DNA of 64,000 nt from Polycladidibacter hongkongensis (GCF_001561995.1 NZ_LLWC01000022.1:1-64000); one strand, 5' to 3'; counted from the first letter of the stretch, positions 1-9,187 are shown. Notes: generated from the letters alone by a model not told the origin. A program made the numbers and translations.

Positions 1-562
1 ATACGTCGTCTTGTCTTTTATATAGCCAGAACTCGAACTCTCATCCAAATCCTGAGCCGCAGACAGCGCCGCCTACGTTTCTCTTTCTTACATTATAAAA
101 TTGTCAATGAGCACGAGAAAATCAAACAACCAATTCTCTCACTTCCAACCAACCGCCGCCACCCCGTAAGGCCGCCGCCGTCTGGCGTGGGGCGGGTTAT
201 AGGCACACCAAACAAAACCGTCAACACACCAAATTCAAAAAAATGAAATCATCACGGGAAAACTTTAATGCCCTAATTCAAAACAACCCCGCGTATATCA
301 CTAACACCCAAACAAAACACCCAAAAACCCCAAAAACAGGCCAATTAGAAGTCACTTAGTCTGCCCTGCGAGGTCACATTATTGATAGAATGTTAATCTG
401 TATAAAGCCCCTTATTTTTGCCCGAAACTAATCAGGAACAAAAAACCGCAGGTAGACACACGCAGAACAAATTGGCAACATCCACCATATCCGCCACATC
501 AGTACACAGAACCTCGGCGATAAGGAGGTATCCAGATGGAATATGGCTAAAGAGGACAACGA
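1..562. other. gene-free stretch at window edge
   Basis: I see no open reading frame with coding character here. The plus strand is A/C-rich and full of short runs of A. A segment at about 28-55 superficially recalls the 3' half of a minus-strand tRNA but does not fold into a proper T arm. Nothing else can be assigned. Confidence 0.5.
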
Positions 563-1075
563 TCACATATAATCGCGAAGCTTTGTTAAAAACCTTCGTG
601 CATCGCTACAGGCTTCAGCATAATTTGACGCCACCTTCGAAGAAAAGTCGCTGTCGTCAATCCGTAGCAATCTACTTTCAAGTGCAGCTTTACGTTCTGC
701 TAGATTATCGGACAACGGCAGGCGCCCCGCTAGAAACAATAGGTGCAGCATATTGTGAACCCGCTGCATCATCCAAAAAACATCCATCATTTTTGGAAGG
801 AGCTGCGCTTCGTTCAACCAGCTTCTCTCAGGAAAGAAGTCATTCAACACTCTTGGGCCAGCACCAAAACACTGATAGTCAACGCAACCACTAAACCCAA
901 GTTCATTGAGGGACATATGTACTCGGCATGACCCACAAGACGACAAATGCCTGCAGGCTTCACCTGCCTCTTTATCAAAAGGAAAGCAGCTCCCTTTTTC
1001 AAACACCAGCGCGACACAACAAAAGGAAGCACAGCGAGAGCAATCGGATTGCAGGTAGTCGGGCAGTGAGCTCAT
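563..1075 (-). CDS. stand-alone cysteine-rich protein
   Basis: A 170-residue protein of unknown function. Its first ~75 residues hold a dense cysteine pattern: CSRCASFCC at about 12-20, then further Cys residues at about 30, 41, 47, 50, 64 and 69, ending in a GFSGCVDYQCFGAG-like segment. From memory, this pattern resembles the N-terminal module of some pentapeptide-repeat proteins (CxxCxxLCC ... GxCxxH ... GFxGCxxYDCFGAG). No pentapeptide repeats follow here; the remaining ~95 residues look alpha-helical. The cysteines suggest a metal or iron-sulfur site, which is inference. No strong ribosome binding site is visible before the ATG. The gene is isolated, with no co-directional partner close by. 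Confidence 0.7.
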   Translation of the reverse strand: MSSLPDYLQSDCSRCASFCCVALVFEKGSCFPFDKEAGEACRHLSSCGSCRVHMSLNELGFSGCVDYQCFGAGPRVLNDFFPERSWLNEAQLLPKMMDVFWMMQRVHNMLHLLFLAGRLPLSDNLAERKAALESRLLRIDDSDFSSKVASNYAEACSDARRFLTKLRDYM

Positions 1076-1283
1076 TAGCAGGCGTACTTATCTAGGATCT
1101 GATGACAAGCACGCTTCTAACACAGTAGGGGCTAAGCACCACAACAAAACACTGTTACCTCCTTAACCAACCTGATGTCGGAGCATTTTATATCGACACC
1201 TTCAAAAAACACGCATCTGTCGCGTTCAAGCAAAGAGGCACCAACACAAACAGCAGGCCTGATCTTTTAGGCAGGAATTCAGC

Positions 1284-1580
1284 TCAGGCAACCAAATCCT
1301 GTCGCTCTTCAACCTCAGAGCTTAGCCACAGGCGTGCGCGGCATTGCGCCTCGGCGATATCGCGCAAGCACATTTCCTTTGAAATTTCCTGCCTATATTG
1401 CGCCGCCAGAACAGATCCCTTAACAACCGCGAGGTTAAACCACTTATGCGCTTCAATAAGATCCGGTTCACTCTCTGCCGTTCCTGTAGACGCCAGCATC
1501 CCCTGCGCCAACAACCAGTCAATCAAAATCGCAGGTGCTTGAACACGCCGCAGGTTTTCTTTCGTTTCTTCCATAAACAT
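1284..1580 (-). CDS. Sel1-like repeat protein, small
   Basis: A cytosolic protein of about 98 residues. The central part reads as one Sel1-like helix pair (motif EAHKWFNLAVVKGSVLAA), followed by an amphipathic helix ending in AEAQCRARLWL. This arrangement recurs in small alphaproteobacterial proteins annotated only as Sel1-repeat or hypothetical. I chose the second in-frame start (ATG at 1580) because an AAAGGG element lies about 10 bases upstream. A GTG at 1589 or the ATG at 1574 are alternatives. Function is unknown; Sel1 repeats usually mediate protein contacts. Confidence 0.65.
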   Translation of the reverse strand: MFMEETKENLRRVQAPAILIDWLLAQGMLASTGTAESEPDLIEAHKWFNLAVVKGSVLAAQYRQEISKEMCLRDIAEAQCRARLWLSSEVEERQDLVA

Positions 1581-1800
1581 AATGATCACACCCTTTCTTC
1601 ACAAATAAAAAGGATCTGATTCGTAACAACATCACGATAATTTTCACGGTAAATGCAATAATAATGTAAATATAGATAAAGTTACCAAGTATAAATTTAA
1701 TATTCAACATTACAACAACACTACACCTAAAGTCCCAATGGAGTTGACGTAAACGGCACCTTACGATGGACCAATAGCATAGAACTGGGAGAAATAAGTT

Positions 1801-2211
1801 ATGATAGGAAAAGCGTTATTTTCATTGGTATTGTTTTTTACCGTAACCACTGCCCCCGCTTTAGCGGTAGGCCCTGAAGGCGTGTGGCTACGCGCCAGTG
1901 GCACGTCCAAAATCAAGATCTTCAAATGCGGATCCGCCTATTGCGGCGACCTTGTTTGGCTTAAAAGCCCGCTCAAAGACATCCATAATCCAGATAAAGC
2001 CAAACGCACCCGCCCACTGCTCGGCTCTCGAACCGTTCTGGGTATGAAGGAAGATGGCAAAAATGCATGGAAAGGCAAAGTCTACAATGCCGAGGATGGC
2101 AAAACATATACCGGCAAGATGAAGCTCATCGATCAAAACCGACTCTCGCTTAAAGGCTGCGTCTTAGGCGGCCTGTTTTGCAAGGGTGAAGAATGGGCAC
2201 GCAGTAAATAA
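1801..2211 (+). CDS. DUF2147 secreted protein
   Basis: A 136-residue protein with a clear Sec signal peptide (hydrophobic core about residues 5-22, cleavage after the ALA near 23). It is followed by a DUF2147 domain recognised from GVWLR, CGSAYCGDLVWL, RPLLGSRTVLGM, the NAEDGKTYTGKM segment and the C-terminal GCVLGGLFCKGEEW. The paired cysteines probably form disulfides in the periplasm. Members of this family are small beta-rich exported proteins of unknown function, common next to outer-membrane and metabolic genes in Alphaproteobacteria. A purine-rich GGGAGAA lies just before the ATG. The gene stands alone, facing the convergent glutathione transferase gene across a hairpin. Confidence 0.85.
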   Translation: MIGKALFSLVLFFTVTTAPALAVGPEGVWLRASGTSKIKIFKCGSAYCGDLVWLKSPLKDIHNPDKAKRTRPLLGSRTVLGMKEDGKNAWKGKVYNAEDGKTYTGKMKLIDQNRLSLKGCVLGGLFCKGEEWARSK

Positions 2212-2217
2212 AGCGAA

Positions 2218-2248
2218 CGCGCAAGAACGCAAACGACGCTCTTGCGCG
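2218..2248. terminator. hairpin between convergent genes
   Basis: A 9-bp perfect inverted repeat, CGCGCAAGA and TCTTGCGCG, with a 13-base loop lies between the DUF2147 gene and the GST gene. There is no long T tract, so it may act as a bidirectional but weak terminator. Confidence 0.45.
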
Positions 2249-2256
2249 AAACTATG

Positions 2257-2961
2257 TCAGCGGGCGCGCTGGTTAAACAGTACGCTTTGTGCGTCCTTGT
2301 CGGTTGCCAACGTCACTTTTTCCCGTTCTTCAGCACCAACCTCCAGCCCACGCTGTACGGCTGGACGCGCCAGCAAGCGTTCACGCCACGCCTCTACATT
2401 CTTGAATTCGCCAGCCTGCATTCCCTGCGCTTCCCAGCCACGCGACCAGCCAAGAATGGCCATATCTGCAATACTATAGGCATCACCGGCGACATATGTG
2501 CGCCCCTCAAGACGCCGGTCCAGCACGCCATACAGCCGGTGGGTTTCGTTCAAATATCGCTGCATCGCGTATTCGATCTTCTCTGGCGCATAAATTCGGA
2601 AATGATGGTTTTGCCCTAGCATTGGCCCAAAACCGCCCATCTGCCACATCAGCCACTCTTCCACTTCAACCCGGGCCCGCTCGTCAGTTGGGTAAAATTT
2701 TCCGAATTTTCGGCCCAGATATTGCATAATCGCGCCTGATTCAAAGACCGAAATCGGCTCTCCTTCTGGGCCTTCCGGATCAACAATCGCAGGCATTCGG
2801 TTGTTTGGCGCAATTTTTAGAAAATCTGGCTCGAACTGCTCCCCTGTTGCAATATTTATAAGCTTGAGCTCATAGGGAACGCCAAGCTCTTCCAGTAGAA
2901 TAGAAATCTTATAGCCATTTGGTGTTGGCCAATAATAAAGCTCAATTGGTTTGTTCTGCAT
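2257..2961 (-). CDS. glutathione S-transferase, YfcG/YghU-like
   Basis: A 234-residue cytosolic protein. An N-terminal thioredoxin-like GSH-binding domain spans about 5-90 (YYWPTPNGYKISILLEELG; VFESGAIMQYL carries the conserved glutamate-serine that binds the gamma-glutamyl group). An all-alpha C-terminal domain follows at about 95-210. The TPNG stretch and the NNRMPAIVD loop place it near the disulfide-bond oxidoreductase branch (YfcG/YghU) rather than classical conjugating GSTs. It probably carries out glutathione-dependent disulfide or peroxide reactions; the substrate cannot be read from sequence. The ATG is preceded by AGGAAAAA. No operon partner is evident. Confidence 0.85.
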   Translation of the reverse strand: MQNKPIELYYWPTPNGYKISILLEELGVPYELKLINIATGEQFEPDFLKIAPNNRMPAIVDPEGPEGEPISVFESGAIMQYLGRKFGKFYPTDERARVEVEEWLMWQMGGFGPMLGQNHHFRIYAPEKIEYAMQRYLNETHRLYGVLDRRLEGRTYVAGDAYSIADMAILGWSRGWEAQGMQAGEFKNVEAWRERLLARPAVQRGLEVGAEEREKVTLATDKDAQSVLFNQRAR

Positions 2962-3084
2962 AGTTTTTCCTCTACAAACGTTGCGGCGGGCACTTGGCCT
3001 TCCATAAGCACCAAACGCCCCGTCCGGCTATCAAGTGGTGCGAACGAGCCTAAACCACAAGACACAGTGAAGAAAACCAGCACC

Positions 3085-3543
3085 TCATAACATTAATTTG
3101 AAGCCCAAGTGCGTTTGCTCAAATCCCTCACGCAAGTAAAACCGGTGCGCATCCGCACGCGTAGCATTGCTGGTCAGTTGCACCAGCACAGCCCCGCGCG
3201 CCCGCGCCACTTCAATGACATACTGCAAAAGCGCCCTGCCAAGCCCCTGCCCTCGGTGGCTGGCCCGTGTATGCATGCTTTCAACGCTTGCTCTGCTCCT
3301 TCCCTGAAAAGCAAGCCCTTTTTCAAGGGTTAGCTGACAAGTCGCCAACACATGCCCGTTGCCCAGCTCGCACAAGACATAAATATCGACTTCGTCTGCT
3401 TGAAGGATTTCCAGAAATGCCCGTTGGTAGCTCGCAAGATCCGTGCTTTCCAGTTGCGCCCGTGCGCCCACAGCACCCGCATTCATCAGTGCAACAATCT
3501 GCGGCAAATCCTCTAAGACAGCGACGCGTATTTCAATAGACAT
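3085..3543 (-). CDS. GNAT family N-acetyltransferase
   Basis: A 152-residue GNAT-fold protein. The acetyl-CoA binding motif A is seen as the HTRASHRGQGLGRALLQYV segment (R/Q-x-x-G-x-G/A core at about residues 95-110), and motif B near the C-terminus contains the HRFYLREGFEQTHLGFKLML-like tail. I chose the ATG at 3543 because a GGAG element sits about 8 bases upstream and the reading frame before it overlaps the end of the neighbouring gene. It lies 17 bases after the glycosyltransferase gene stop and is probably co-transcribed with it. Substrate unknown. Confidence 0.8.
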   Translation of the reverse strand: MSIEIRVAVLEDLPQIVALMNAGAVGARAQLESTDLASYQRAFLEILQADEVDIYVLCELGNGHVLATCQLTLEKGLAFQGRSRASVESMHTRASHRGQGLGRALLQYVIEVARARGAVLVQLTSNATRADAHRFYLREGFEQTHLGFKLML

Positions 3544-3560
3544 CAAAACTCTCCGGCGCT

Positions 3561-5156
3561 TCAGCTTAAGGGACGACAGACCGGTGTTTCGGGCTTTAAC
3601 TGTACAACGACAAAATAGGTAACCCGAAATCCGGGCTTCCAACTATGCGGCCACGGCACACCAAACAAGAGCGGCGCCCCAACCAACGATTCCCGATCTG
3701 CTCCGATCACCTTGAGCATTTGCGCGCTCACCGCGCTAAAGTCCGGCGCAACATCATCTCCAGCATCCTTGATCAAATAGCATTGCTGGCGCACAGGCCC
3801 GCGTGGTCGATAATTTAACAAGGAAACTCTTGCATCAGGCAGGCTCGCGCGCAAGTTCCCGGCAGTGTAGTCATCAAGTGCCACCAGTGTCGCTTGCGCC
3901 ACCTCGGGCTCTACAGCAGCCAACCTCTCTGCTAACGTGTCATAGGGCTTCATATGCCGACAGTAACCACCGCAAAACTTTTTGTCCGGCGCAATAAAGC
4001 CAGATATCCGGACCGCAAAGACAACCGCAATCAAAACCAGAATGAACAGGCTAAAAATCCGCAGGCGCCGCGCTTGATCCGCCTCCCTCTCGGCCACCAA
4101 TGCCATCATTGCAAGCGGAAACACCAGCATGAGCGGATGCATGTGCCGTTCCTTGATATAGGTTGCCCCACTAATCAACACCGCAATCATGGCGATACCG
4201 ACGCTGGCAACAGTATAAACCAGCACAAACTGGCCATAATCCCGCGCAGTTAACGGCCCGTCACAGGCACGATCCATGCGCCAAAGCGACCGCAGACCAC
4301 TCCACAACCCACGCTGAAACACCAACAGCATAACGGCCAGCAAAATACCGCCAAAACCGATGACACCCCAGATCAGTCGCGCTTCACCAACGCCGACACG
4401 TGCAAGATGTCCAAGGCTTTGTTCACCCTGCATCGTATTTAGGGAACTGGACAGCAGCCGCTCTCCCTCCATGGTCACCCACCATAAAAACGGCGAGTAA
4501 ACCAGCAGAGCCACAACAAAAACCAGAGGGAGCAACCGCCAGCGTAACAGTGTACGAAAACGTGGCAAAATAAGGCTCGTCACCAGCAGCACAAGCGGCA
4601 CCAGCGCATAGGAGTGTTTTGAAAGCATCCCCAAGCCAATTGCAACGCCCAACACCAAAGCAGTTGCCACATCGCCACGCTCCAAAAAACGCAGCCACGC
4701 CCAAAAGCTAAGCGCAGACGTCGCAATCAGGATCGAGGTATGCGTCACCCCTTCATGCAGATTAAAGCCGATCTGATACATAAGGGTATAAGAGAAAACC
4801 GCCAGCGCCGCCATGCGCGCTTCCGGCAAGGCGCGACGGGCGACTTGGTAAAGCGCCCAACCTGCGGTGAAAATGCATGCGTATTTAACAATCTGAAAGC
4901 TCCAGATTGTCGGACCAAGCACCTGCTGCGCCCCGTACAGCAACCACTCGTATAGTGGTGGCTGGCGCACTTGGTAGCCAAGCGAAAAATCCTGCACGAA
5001 CACGTTTTCAAACATGTCATCCGTGCCCAGAATGCCCGAAAAGCTGCCACGCAAGATGCTGTGAACACTCAAATAGACAAAAACAAATGTCGCAACGCCA
5101 ATCGGGCGCGCCCAAAAGGGAACGACTTCTCCATCACGTTGATAATCGGTGCGCAT
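3561..5156 (-). CDS. ArnT/PMT-like glycosyltransferase (GT39 type)
   Basis: A 531-residue polytopic inner-membrane protein with about ten hydrophobic helices. The first periplasmic loop holds the acidic GILGTDDMFENVFVQ segment (the paired acidic residues typical of GT-C enzymes) and the QPPLYEWLLYG motif that marks the ArnT/PMT family. Such enzymes transfer a sugar from a polyprenyl- or dolichyl-phosphate donor to lipid A, protein or another envelope acceptor. The acceptor here is unknown. A periplasmic domain without obvious relatives fills the last ~120 residues. The ATG at 5156 is preceded by GGAGAGG; an in-frame upstream start at 5225 is less likely. Confidence 0.8.
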   Translation of the reverse strand: MRTDYQRDGEVVPFWARPIGVATFVFVYLSVHSILRGSFSGILGTDDMFENVFVQDFSLGYQVRQPPLYEWLLYGAQQVLGPTIWSFQIVKYACIFTAGWALYQVARRALPEARMAALAVFSYTLMYQIGFNLHEGVTHTSILIATSALSFWAWLRFLERGDVATALVLGVAIGLGMLSKHSYALVPLVLLVTSLILPRFRTLLRWRLLPLVFVVALLVYSPFLWWVTMEGERLLSSSLNTMQGEQSLGHLARVGVGEARLIWGVIGFGGILLAVMLLVFQRGLWSGLRSLWRMDRACDGPLTARDYGQFVLVYTVASVGIAMIAVLISGATYIKERHMHPLMLVFPLAMMALVAEREADQARRLRIFSLFILVLIAVVFAVRISGFIAPDKKFCGGYCRHMKPYDTLAERLAAVEPEVAQATLVALDDYTAGNLRASLPDARVSLLNYRPRGPVRQQCYLIKDAGDDVAPDFSAVSAQMLKVIGADRESLVGAPLLFGVPWPHSWKPGFRVTYFVVVQLKPETPVCRPLS

Positions 5157-5726
5157 CAACCTCTCCAAACCCCACCTGGTCCTCGGCAAGACCAAAGCAA
5201 AACTACACTGGCCCGAAAGGGGCACGGGTTTCTTACAGGACTCGCGTCACTTGCGCACCTACTGATTTAAGAACAGGCATAAACAGCTAAGTGTTCCGCC
5301 GTCCAAAAACGAGCTTTTGCGGACGAATTGGTCGCTGCACTTGGCTTGTTCGCGGCTCTGCACGCGGCCCTCTGGCCGTGGACCGATTGCTTGCAACGCC
5401 CCCGGCTTGCCTTGCGCGGGTTAATCCTTCGCGCCACTAGCTTTGATGAGGTTGCACTGTAGGAGCAAAGCCACAAATTGCAAAAAACAACAGCATCCCG
5501 AATGGTATGATCCACTACAGCATCCACTAACGGGAAAAGCCAGCATCTGCCAGTTTACTTGCGGTCACGCAATGGCAAAATAAAAAAGCAGTAAACCACA
5601 ACTGCATACGATTAATGCGACCAGAAACAGGATTAAATAAATCTAACATGCACTTCTCATAATAATTTGAATAAACAGCCAAATAATATTAAGTACATTA
5701 GAATCATATAGTCAAATACAACAGCA
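5157..5726. other. gene-free stretch
   Basis: About 570 bases between the glycosyltransferase start and the gatB terminator. An 86-codon frame on the minus strand (5267-5527) has no coding character or ribosome binding site. The right part (5580-5726) is AT-rich. I see no RNA gene. Confidence 0.5.
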
Positions 5727-5755
5727 AAAGCCCGGCTCGATGAGCCGGGCTTTTA
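5727..5755 (-). terminator. rho-independent terminator after gatB
   Basis: AAAAGCCCGGCTC and GAGCCGGGCTTTT flank a short loop, giving a strong GC stem bordered by A and T runs. It works in either orientation and follows the gatB stop by about 30 bases. Confidence 0.85.
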
Positions 5756-5786
5756 AATCTCGATAAGAAAACGTTAAAATCGCGTC

Positions 5787-7271
5787 TTATTCGATGCCGA
5801 TTTTTGCTTTCAGCAGCTCGTTCACCGCCTGCGGGTTGGCTTTGCCTCTAGATGCCTTCATCACCTGCCCAACAAACCAGCCAATCATGCTTGGCTTTTC
5901 TTTGGCTTGCGCAACCTTATCGGCATTGGCAGCAATAACCTCGTCAACAGCCGCCTCAATCGCGCCCATATCAGTAACCTGCTTCATGCCGCGCTCTTCA
6001 ACGATCTGCGCCGGGTCACCGCCTTCACTCCAAACAATTTCGAACAGATCTTTCGCGATTTTACCCGAAATAGTTCCCGCCTTGATCAGGTCGATAATCG
6101 CCCCCAGCTGCTGCGCAGTGATCGGGCAACTATCAACATCCAGACCTTCTTTGTTCAAACGGCCGAAGGTTTCGTTAATCACCCAGTTCGCGGCCAGTTT
6201 CGCATCACGGCCCTTGGCAACATCCTCAAAGAAGTCGCAGGAAACGCGCTCGGCAACCAGAATATCCGCATCATATGGCGTAAGGCCCAGCTCATCCACA
6301 TAACGCGCCTTCTTCTCGTCCGGCATTTCCGGCAGACCAGCAGCAATCTCGTCAACCAGCTCCTGCGAGAATTCCAGCGGCAGCAAATCAGGGTCCGGGA
6401 AGTAGCGGTAATCATGCGCCTCTTCTTTGGAGCGCATGGAGCGGGTTTCGCCCTTCACGCTGTCAAACAGGCGGGTTTCCTGATCGATCTCGCCGCCATC
6501 TTCCAAAATGCCAATCTGGCGACGCGCTTCATATTCAATCGCTTGGCCGACAAAGCGAATGGAGTTCACGTTCTTGATTTCGCAGCGCGTGCCAAATTCA
6601 CCGCCCGGACGGCGCACAGAAACGTTCACATCCGCACGCATGGAACCTTGATCCATATTACCATCACAGGTTCCCAAATAACGCAGGATCATGCGTAGCT
6701 TGGTCAGGTAGGCTTTGGCTTCATCTGCACAGCGGATATCCGGCTTGGAGACGATCTCCATCAAGGCAACGCCAGAACGGTTCAAATCCACAAAGGACAT
6801 GGTCGGATGCTGGTCATGCAAGGATTTACCGGCATCTTGCTCAAGGTGCAGGCGCTCAACACCAACTTCCACCTGCTCGCCATCTTTCATATCCAGATGA
6901 ATGGTGCCTTCCCCAACAATTGGCTGCTTGAACTGGGAGATCTGGTAGCCCTGCGGCAAATCCGGGTAGAAATAGTTTTTGCGGTCAAAAACAGATTTCA
7001 AGTTAATCTCTGCCTTCAAACCAAGGCCGGTGCGGATCGCTTGACGCACACACGCCTCGTTAATCACGGGCAGCATGCCCGGCATCGCCGCATCCACCAG
7101 ACTCACATTGGCATTGGGATCATTACCAAAGCTCGTGGAAGCGCCGGAGAACAGCTTTGCTTCGGAAGTCACCTGTGCGTGCACTTCCATCCCGATCACG
7201 ATTTCCCAATCACCGGTCGCCCCTTTGATGAACTTCTTCGGGTCCGGACTACGCGTATCGACAATCGTCAT
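5787..7271 (-). CDS. gatB: Asp-tRNA(Asn)/Glu-tRNA(Gln) amidotransferase subunit B
   Basis: GatB (494 residues) binds the misacylated tRNA and activates its side-chain carboxyl with ATP, so that ammonia from GatA can convert Glu-tRNA(Gln) or Asp-tRNA(Asn). The cradle domain is evident from [26 protein letters not shown] and the C-terminal YqeY-like helical tail. The family signature [11 protein letters not shown] lies near residue 175. I chose the ATG at 7271 ([15 protein letters not shown]), which matches the usual alphaproteobacterial N-terminus and has an AGGA upstream; the frame is open to 7304. It is separated from gatCA by about 4.3 kb of unrelated genes. Confidence 0.97.
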   Translation of the reverse strand: MTIVDTRSPDPKKFIKGATGDWEIVIGMEVHAQVTSEAKLFSGASTSFGNDPNANVSLVDAAMPGMLPVINEACVRQAIRTGLGLKAEINLKSVFDRKNYFYPDLPQGYQISQFKQPIVGEGTIHLDMKDGEQVEVGVERLHLEQDAGKSLHDQHPTMSFVDLNRSGVALMEIVSKPDIRCADEAKAYLTKLRMILRYLGTCDGNMDQGSMRADVNVSVRRPGGEFGTRCEIKNVNSIRFVGQAIEYEARRQIGILEDGGEIDQETRLFDSVKGETRSMRSKEEAHDYRYFPDPDLLPLEFSQELVDEIAAGLPEMPDEKKARYVDELGLTPYDADILVAERVSCDFFEDVAKGRDAKLAANWVINETFGRLNKEGLDVDSCPITAQQLGAIIDLIKAGTISGKIAKDLFEIVWSEGGDPAQIVEERGMKQVTDMGAIEAAVDEVIAANADKVAQAKEKPSMIGWFVGQVMKASRGKANPQAVNELLKAKIGIE

Positions 7272-7491
7272 GCGATCAATTCCTGTCTTAATGAACCAGT
7301 GCACCGCCTGCCCTGCCTTCTAAAAAGAACCAAAAGCTGCGCGCACAAAAAACTTTAGTGTGTTGGGTAGTCTCTCACTTCAACAAACGCAAGGCCAGAC
7401 TGCACGCTTTTCGCATTTGCCGCGGGATTTTTCGCGCAGCCCTTGCACAAGTTTTATGCAGCAAGCCCGACGCAAGCCGAACGCACACCAT

Positions 7492-7788
7492 TTACCCCTT
7501 ACATTTGAGGGAAAAAATCCCGCGCGCCACCAGCCCCACGCCCAGCCCGCCGATAAAGCGTGCCGGAAACAGCGCAACAGCGCCGGCATCCACCTCCCAG
7601 AAGGAAGGCAGGCCCAGAGCACGTAACCCCCCATCAAGCATCAGGCTAAGGGCTGCCGCCGCAAACCCCACAACCAAGAACTTTCCGGCCTGATCACAGC
7701 GCCACCCCATATAAGCCCCGATCACCAGAGCAAACGGATTGACCAATCCGGCAATCCCTAAAACCGACGCAAACTCTTGCAGCATCAT
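7492..7788 (-). CDS. small membrane protein, unknown function
   Basis: A 98-residue protein with three likely membrane segments: about 10-28, 36-52 and 72-92, the last Gly-rich (RFIGGLGVGLVARGIF). I do not recognise a family. The ATG pair at 7785-7788 follows AAGGGG at a good distance, which decides this start against an upstream in-frame ATG at 7896. It stands alone upstream of gatB on the same strand, 220 bases away, so co-transcription with gatB is possible but unproven. Confidence 0.6.
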   Translation of the reverse strand: MMLQEFASVLGIAGLVNPFALVIGAYMGWRCDQAGKFLVVGFAAAALSLMLDGGLRALGLPSFWEVDAGAVALFPARFIGGLGVGLVARGIFSLKCKG

Positions 7789-8078
7789 GCCCCCTTTAGG
7801 TCGCTCCAAACAATTTGGCCCAGCAACCACTCTCATTAGTAAAAATGCAACACTGCCAAGCTTTTTAATGGCAATTATGCTGCCAGCGCTAGCCATTTTC
7901 GTCTACTGCCATTAAATAGGCCCCAGCAAAACGGAGTTTTTATGCGCTTTTTCGGAGAGTCCCGCTAAGGCCCTGCCAACAGGCAAGGCAGGGCATGTGA
8001 AACCAAACAACAAACCATCCAGCAGCGAAGAGGCGCGGATGGTAACGGGTTTTATCATTCTGGATTCTTCTACTACCC

Positions 8079-8336
8079 ATGGACATTTCCAAGGCAGAGC
8101 AGCGCATCATGCATGTGCTGGCACAAGGCGGCCATATCAAGCTGGAAAAAGACACACGCGGCAAGATCGAAAAACTACATTGCGTCACGCGTGATGGCTG
8201 GTACATGAGCGGCTTTTCGCTTGAGCTGTTTCGTAAACTCAAACGGCGGCGGCTGATCGCCTCTAAAGGCGGTGGCCCTTATCGCGCCACCCGCTTGGGG
8301 CGCGTGCGCGTGCGTGCCGAGTTGGACAACAGATAG
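8079..8336 (+). CDS. yjhX: YjhX family protein (UPF0386)
   Basis: An 85-residue basic protein matching the UPF0386/YjhX family across its full length: MDISKAEQRIMHVLAQGG at the start, SLELFRKLKRRRLI in the middle and RVRAELDNR at the end. In E. coli, YjhX has been described as a toxin acting on topoisomerase I and paired with the GNAT-like YjhQ. In other bacteria the family is widespread and its role is unclear. No adjacent yjhQ-like gene is seen; the nearest GNAT gene is 2.6 kb away. No clear ribosome binding site precedes the ATG. A strong terminator follows. Confidence 0.85.
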   Translation: MDISKAEQRIMHVLAQGGHIKLEKDTRGKIEKLHCVTRDGWYMSGFSLELFRKLKRRRLIASKGGGPYRATRLGRVRVRAELDNR

Positions 8337-8361
8337 GCGCAGCCACGTATCTTCACACAAA

Positions 8362-8396
8362 CAGGGGAGAGCAATCTGCTCTCCCCTTTCCCTTTG
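8362..8396 (+). terminator. terminator after yjhX
   Basis: AGGGGAGAGCA, ATC, TGCTCTCCCCT and a T-rich tail form an 11-bp stem with a three-base loop 26 bases after the yjhX stop. It is also placed to end the convergent gene at 8422. Confidence 0.8.
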
Positions 8397-8421
8397 GCAA
8401 TGGACATTAAAACACCCGTGG

Positions 8422-9084
8422 CTAAGCCAAACGTACCCAAAAATGCATTTGCGCTGTGCCCTCATCAACAAGTGCGACCAACCCCTGTCCCGCAGGGTCT
8501 TGCAAGTACCCTTCGCAAATGCGCAGCGTATCGGCATAGCTTCGGCTAAATGTGGCATCGCAGTAGCCTTGCTCACTGGTTACGCCAAGTGCATGACCGC
8601 ACCCAGCCGCCTCATTAGCAAGATAATCCGCCGCTACCCGCGCACTTACGGCCTCAACCTCTGACTGGCTGCGTGTTGTCGCTTGAAACCAGCCAAACTC
8701 GGCTGCTTGAAACACCGGATTCAGCTCAAGACCTTGACCGGAAAACTGAAAATTACACATTTCCAGCCCTTCTTCCTCCAAGGCCGCCATATAAGAACCC
8801 ACTTCTTTTGCGCCGGTAAACCCCGCTGCAATTTTCTGCAGCGCCGTTGCATCTTCCGCTAACACCAGATCCAGATAGCGCCCCTTACCGTCACTGAGCA
8901 AGTACTGAGCCAAAATACCCGGTTGCCGCAGAACATAGCCATCGCGGCACGCGCTAAAATGCCGGACCATATCCGCCGCGCTCGTCTCCGGCTTACCGTT
9001 AAATGTGACATATCCAGCCACCTTGGCGGTGATCTTAGGTGCCGTTTCGGCCAGAGCTTTTTCCATTACATCTATCACGCGCAT
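8422..9084 (-). CDS. hypothetical protein divergent to YafY-type regulator
   Basis: A 220-residue soluble protein that I cannot assign to a named family. Its two halves (about 1-105 and 110-220) have the alternating helix/strand character of dimeric alpha-beta barrel (ABM-like) proteins, which is only an impression. The ATG at 9084 follows GGAG at 7 bases; an upstream in-frame start at 9159 lies in the shared promoter. It is transcribed divergently from a YafY-type regulator with a palindrome between them. This is the common arrangement in which the regulator controls its neighbour, so it is the likely target of that regulator. Confidence 0.7.
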   Translation of the reverse strand: MRVIDVMEKALAETAPKITAKVAGYVTFNGKPETSAADMVRHFSACRDGYVLRQPGILAQYLLSDGKGRYLDLVLAEDATALQKIAAGFTGAKEVGSYMAALEEEGLEMCNFQFSGQGLELNPVFQAAEFGWFQATTRSQSEVEAVSARVAADYLANEAAGCGHALGVTSEQGYCDATFSRSYADTLRICEGYLQDPAGQGLVALVDEGTAQMHFWVRLA

Positions 9085-9159
9085 AACTATCTCCAAATCA
9101 AATATCTCGTAAAACCGGAGAACCTCGCGCCCTCCGCTGGTAACAGCTCTACTCGACAT

Positions 9160-9180
9160 CCCTGACAGTTTATGTCAGGG
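9160..9180. promoter_or_regulatory. palindromic operator of the YafY-type regulator
   Basis: CCCTGACA, five bases and TGTCAGGG form a perfect 8-bp inverted repeat, 7 bases upstream of the regulator start and about 75 bases upstream of the divergent gene. CTGACA-type half-sites are characteristic of operators of YafY/WYL regulators with divergent targets. Its position on top of the regulator start suggests autorepression as well. Confidence 0.75.
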
Positions 9181-9187
9181 TACAGTC

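Noticed and set aside
20-75. tRNA-like stretch on the minus strand at the window start
   Set aside because: The GTTCGAGTTC segment recalls a T loop, but the flanking bases do not pair and no acceptor stem or D arm can be built.
418-894. 158-codon plus-strand frame
   Set aside because: It is the shadow of the cysteine-rich gene on the other strand; it has no ribosome binding site and its composition is not coding-like.
5267-5527. 86-codon minus-strand frame upstream of the glycosyltransferase gene
   Set aside because: No start signal and no recognisable domain; composition looks non-coding.
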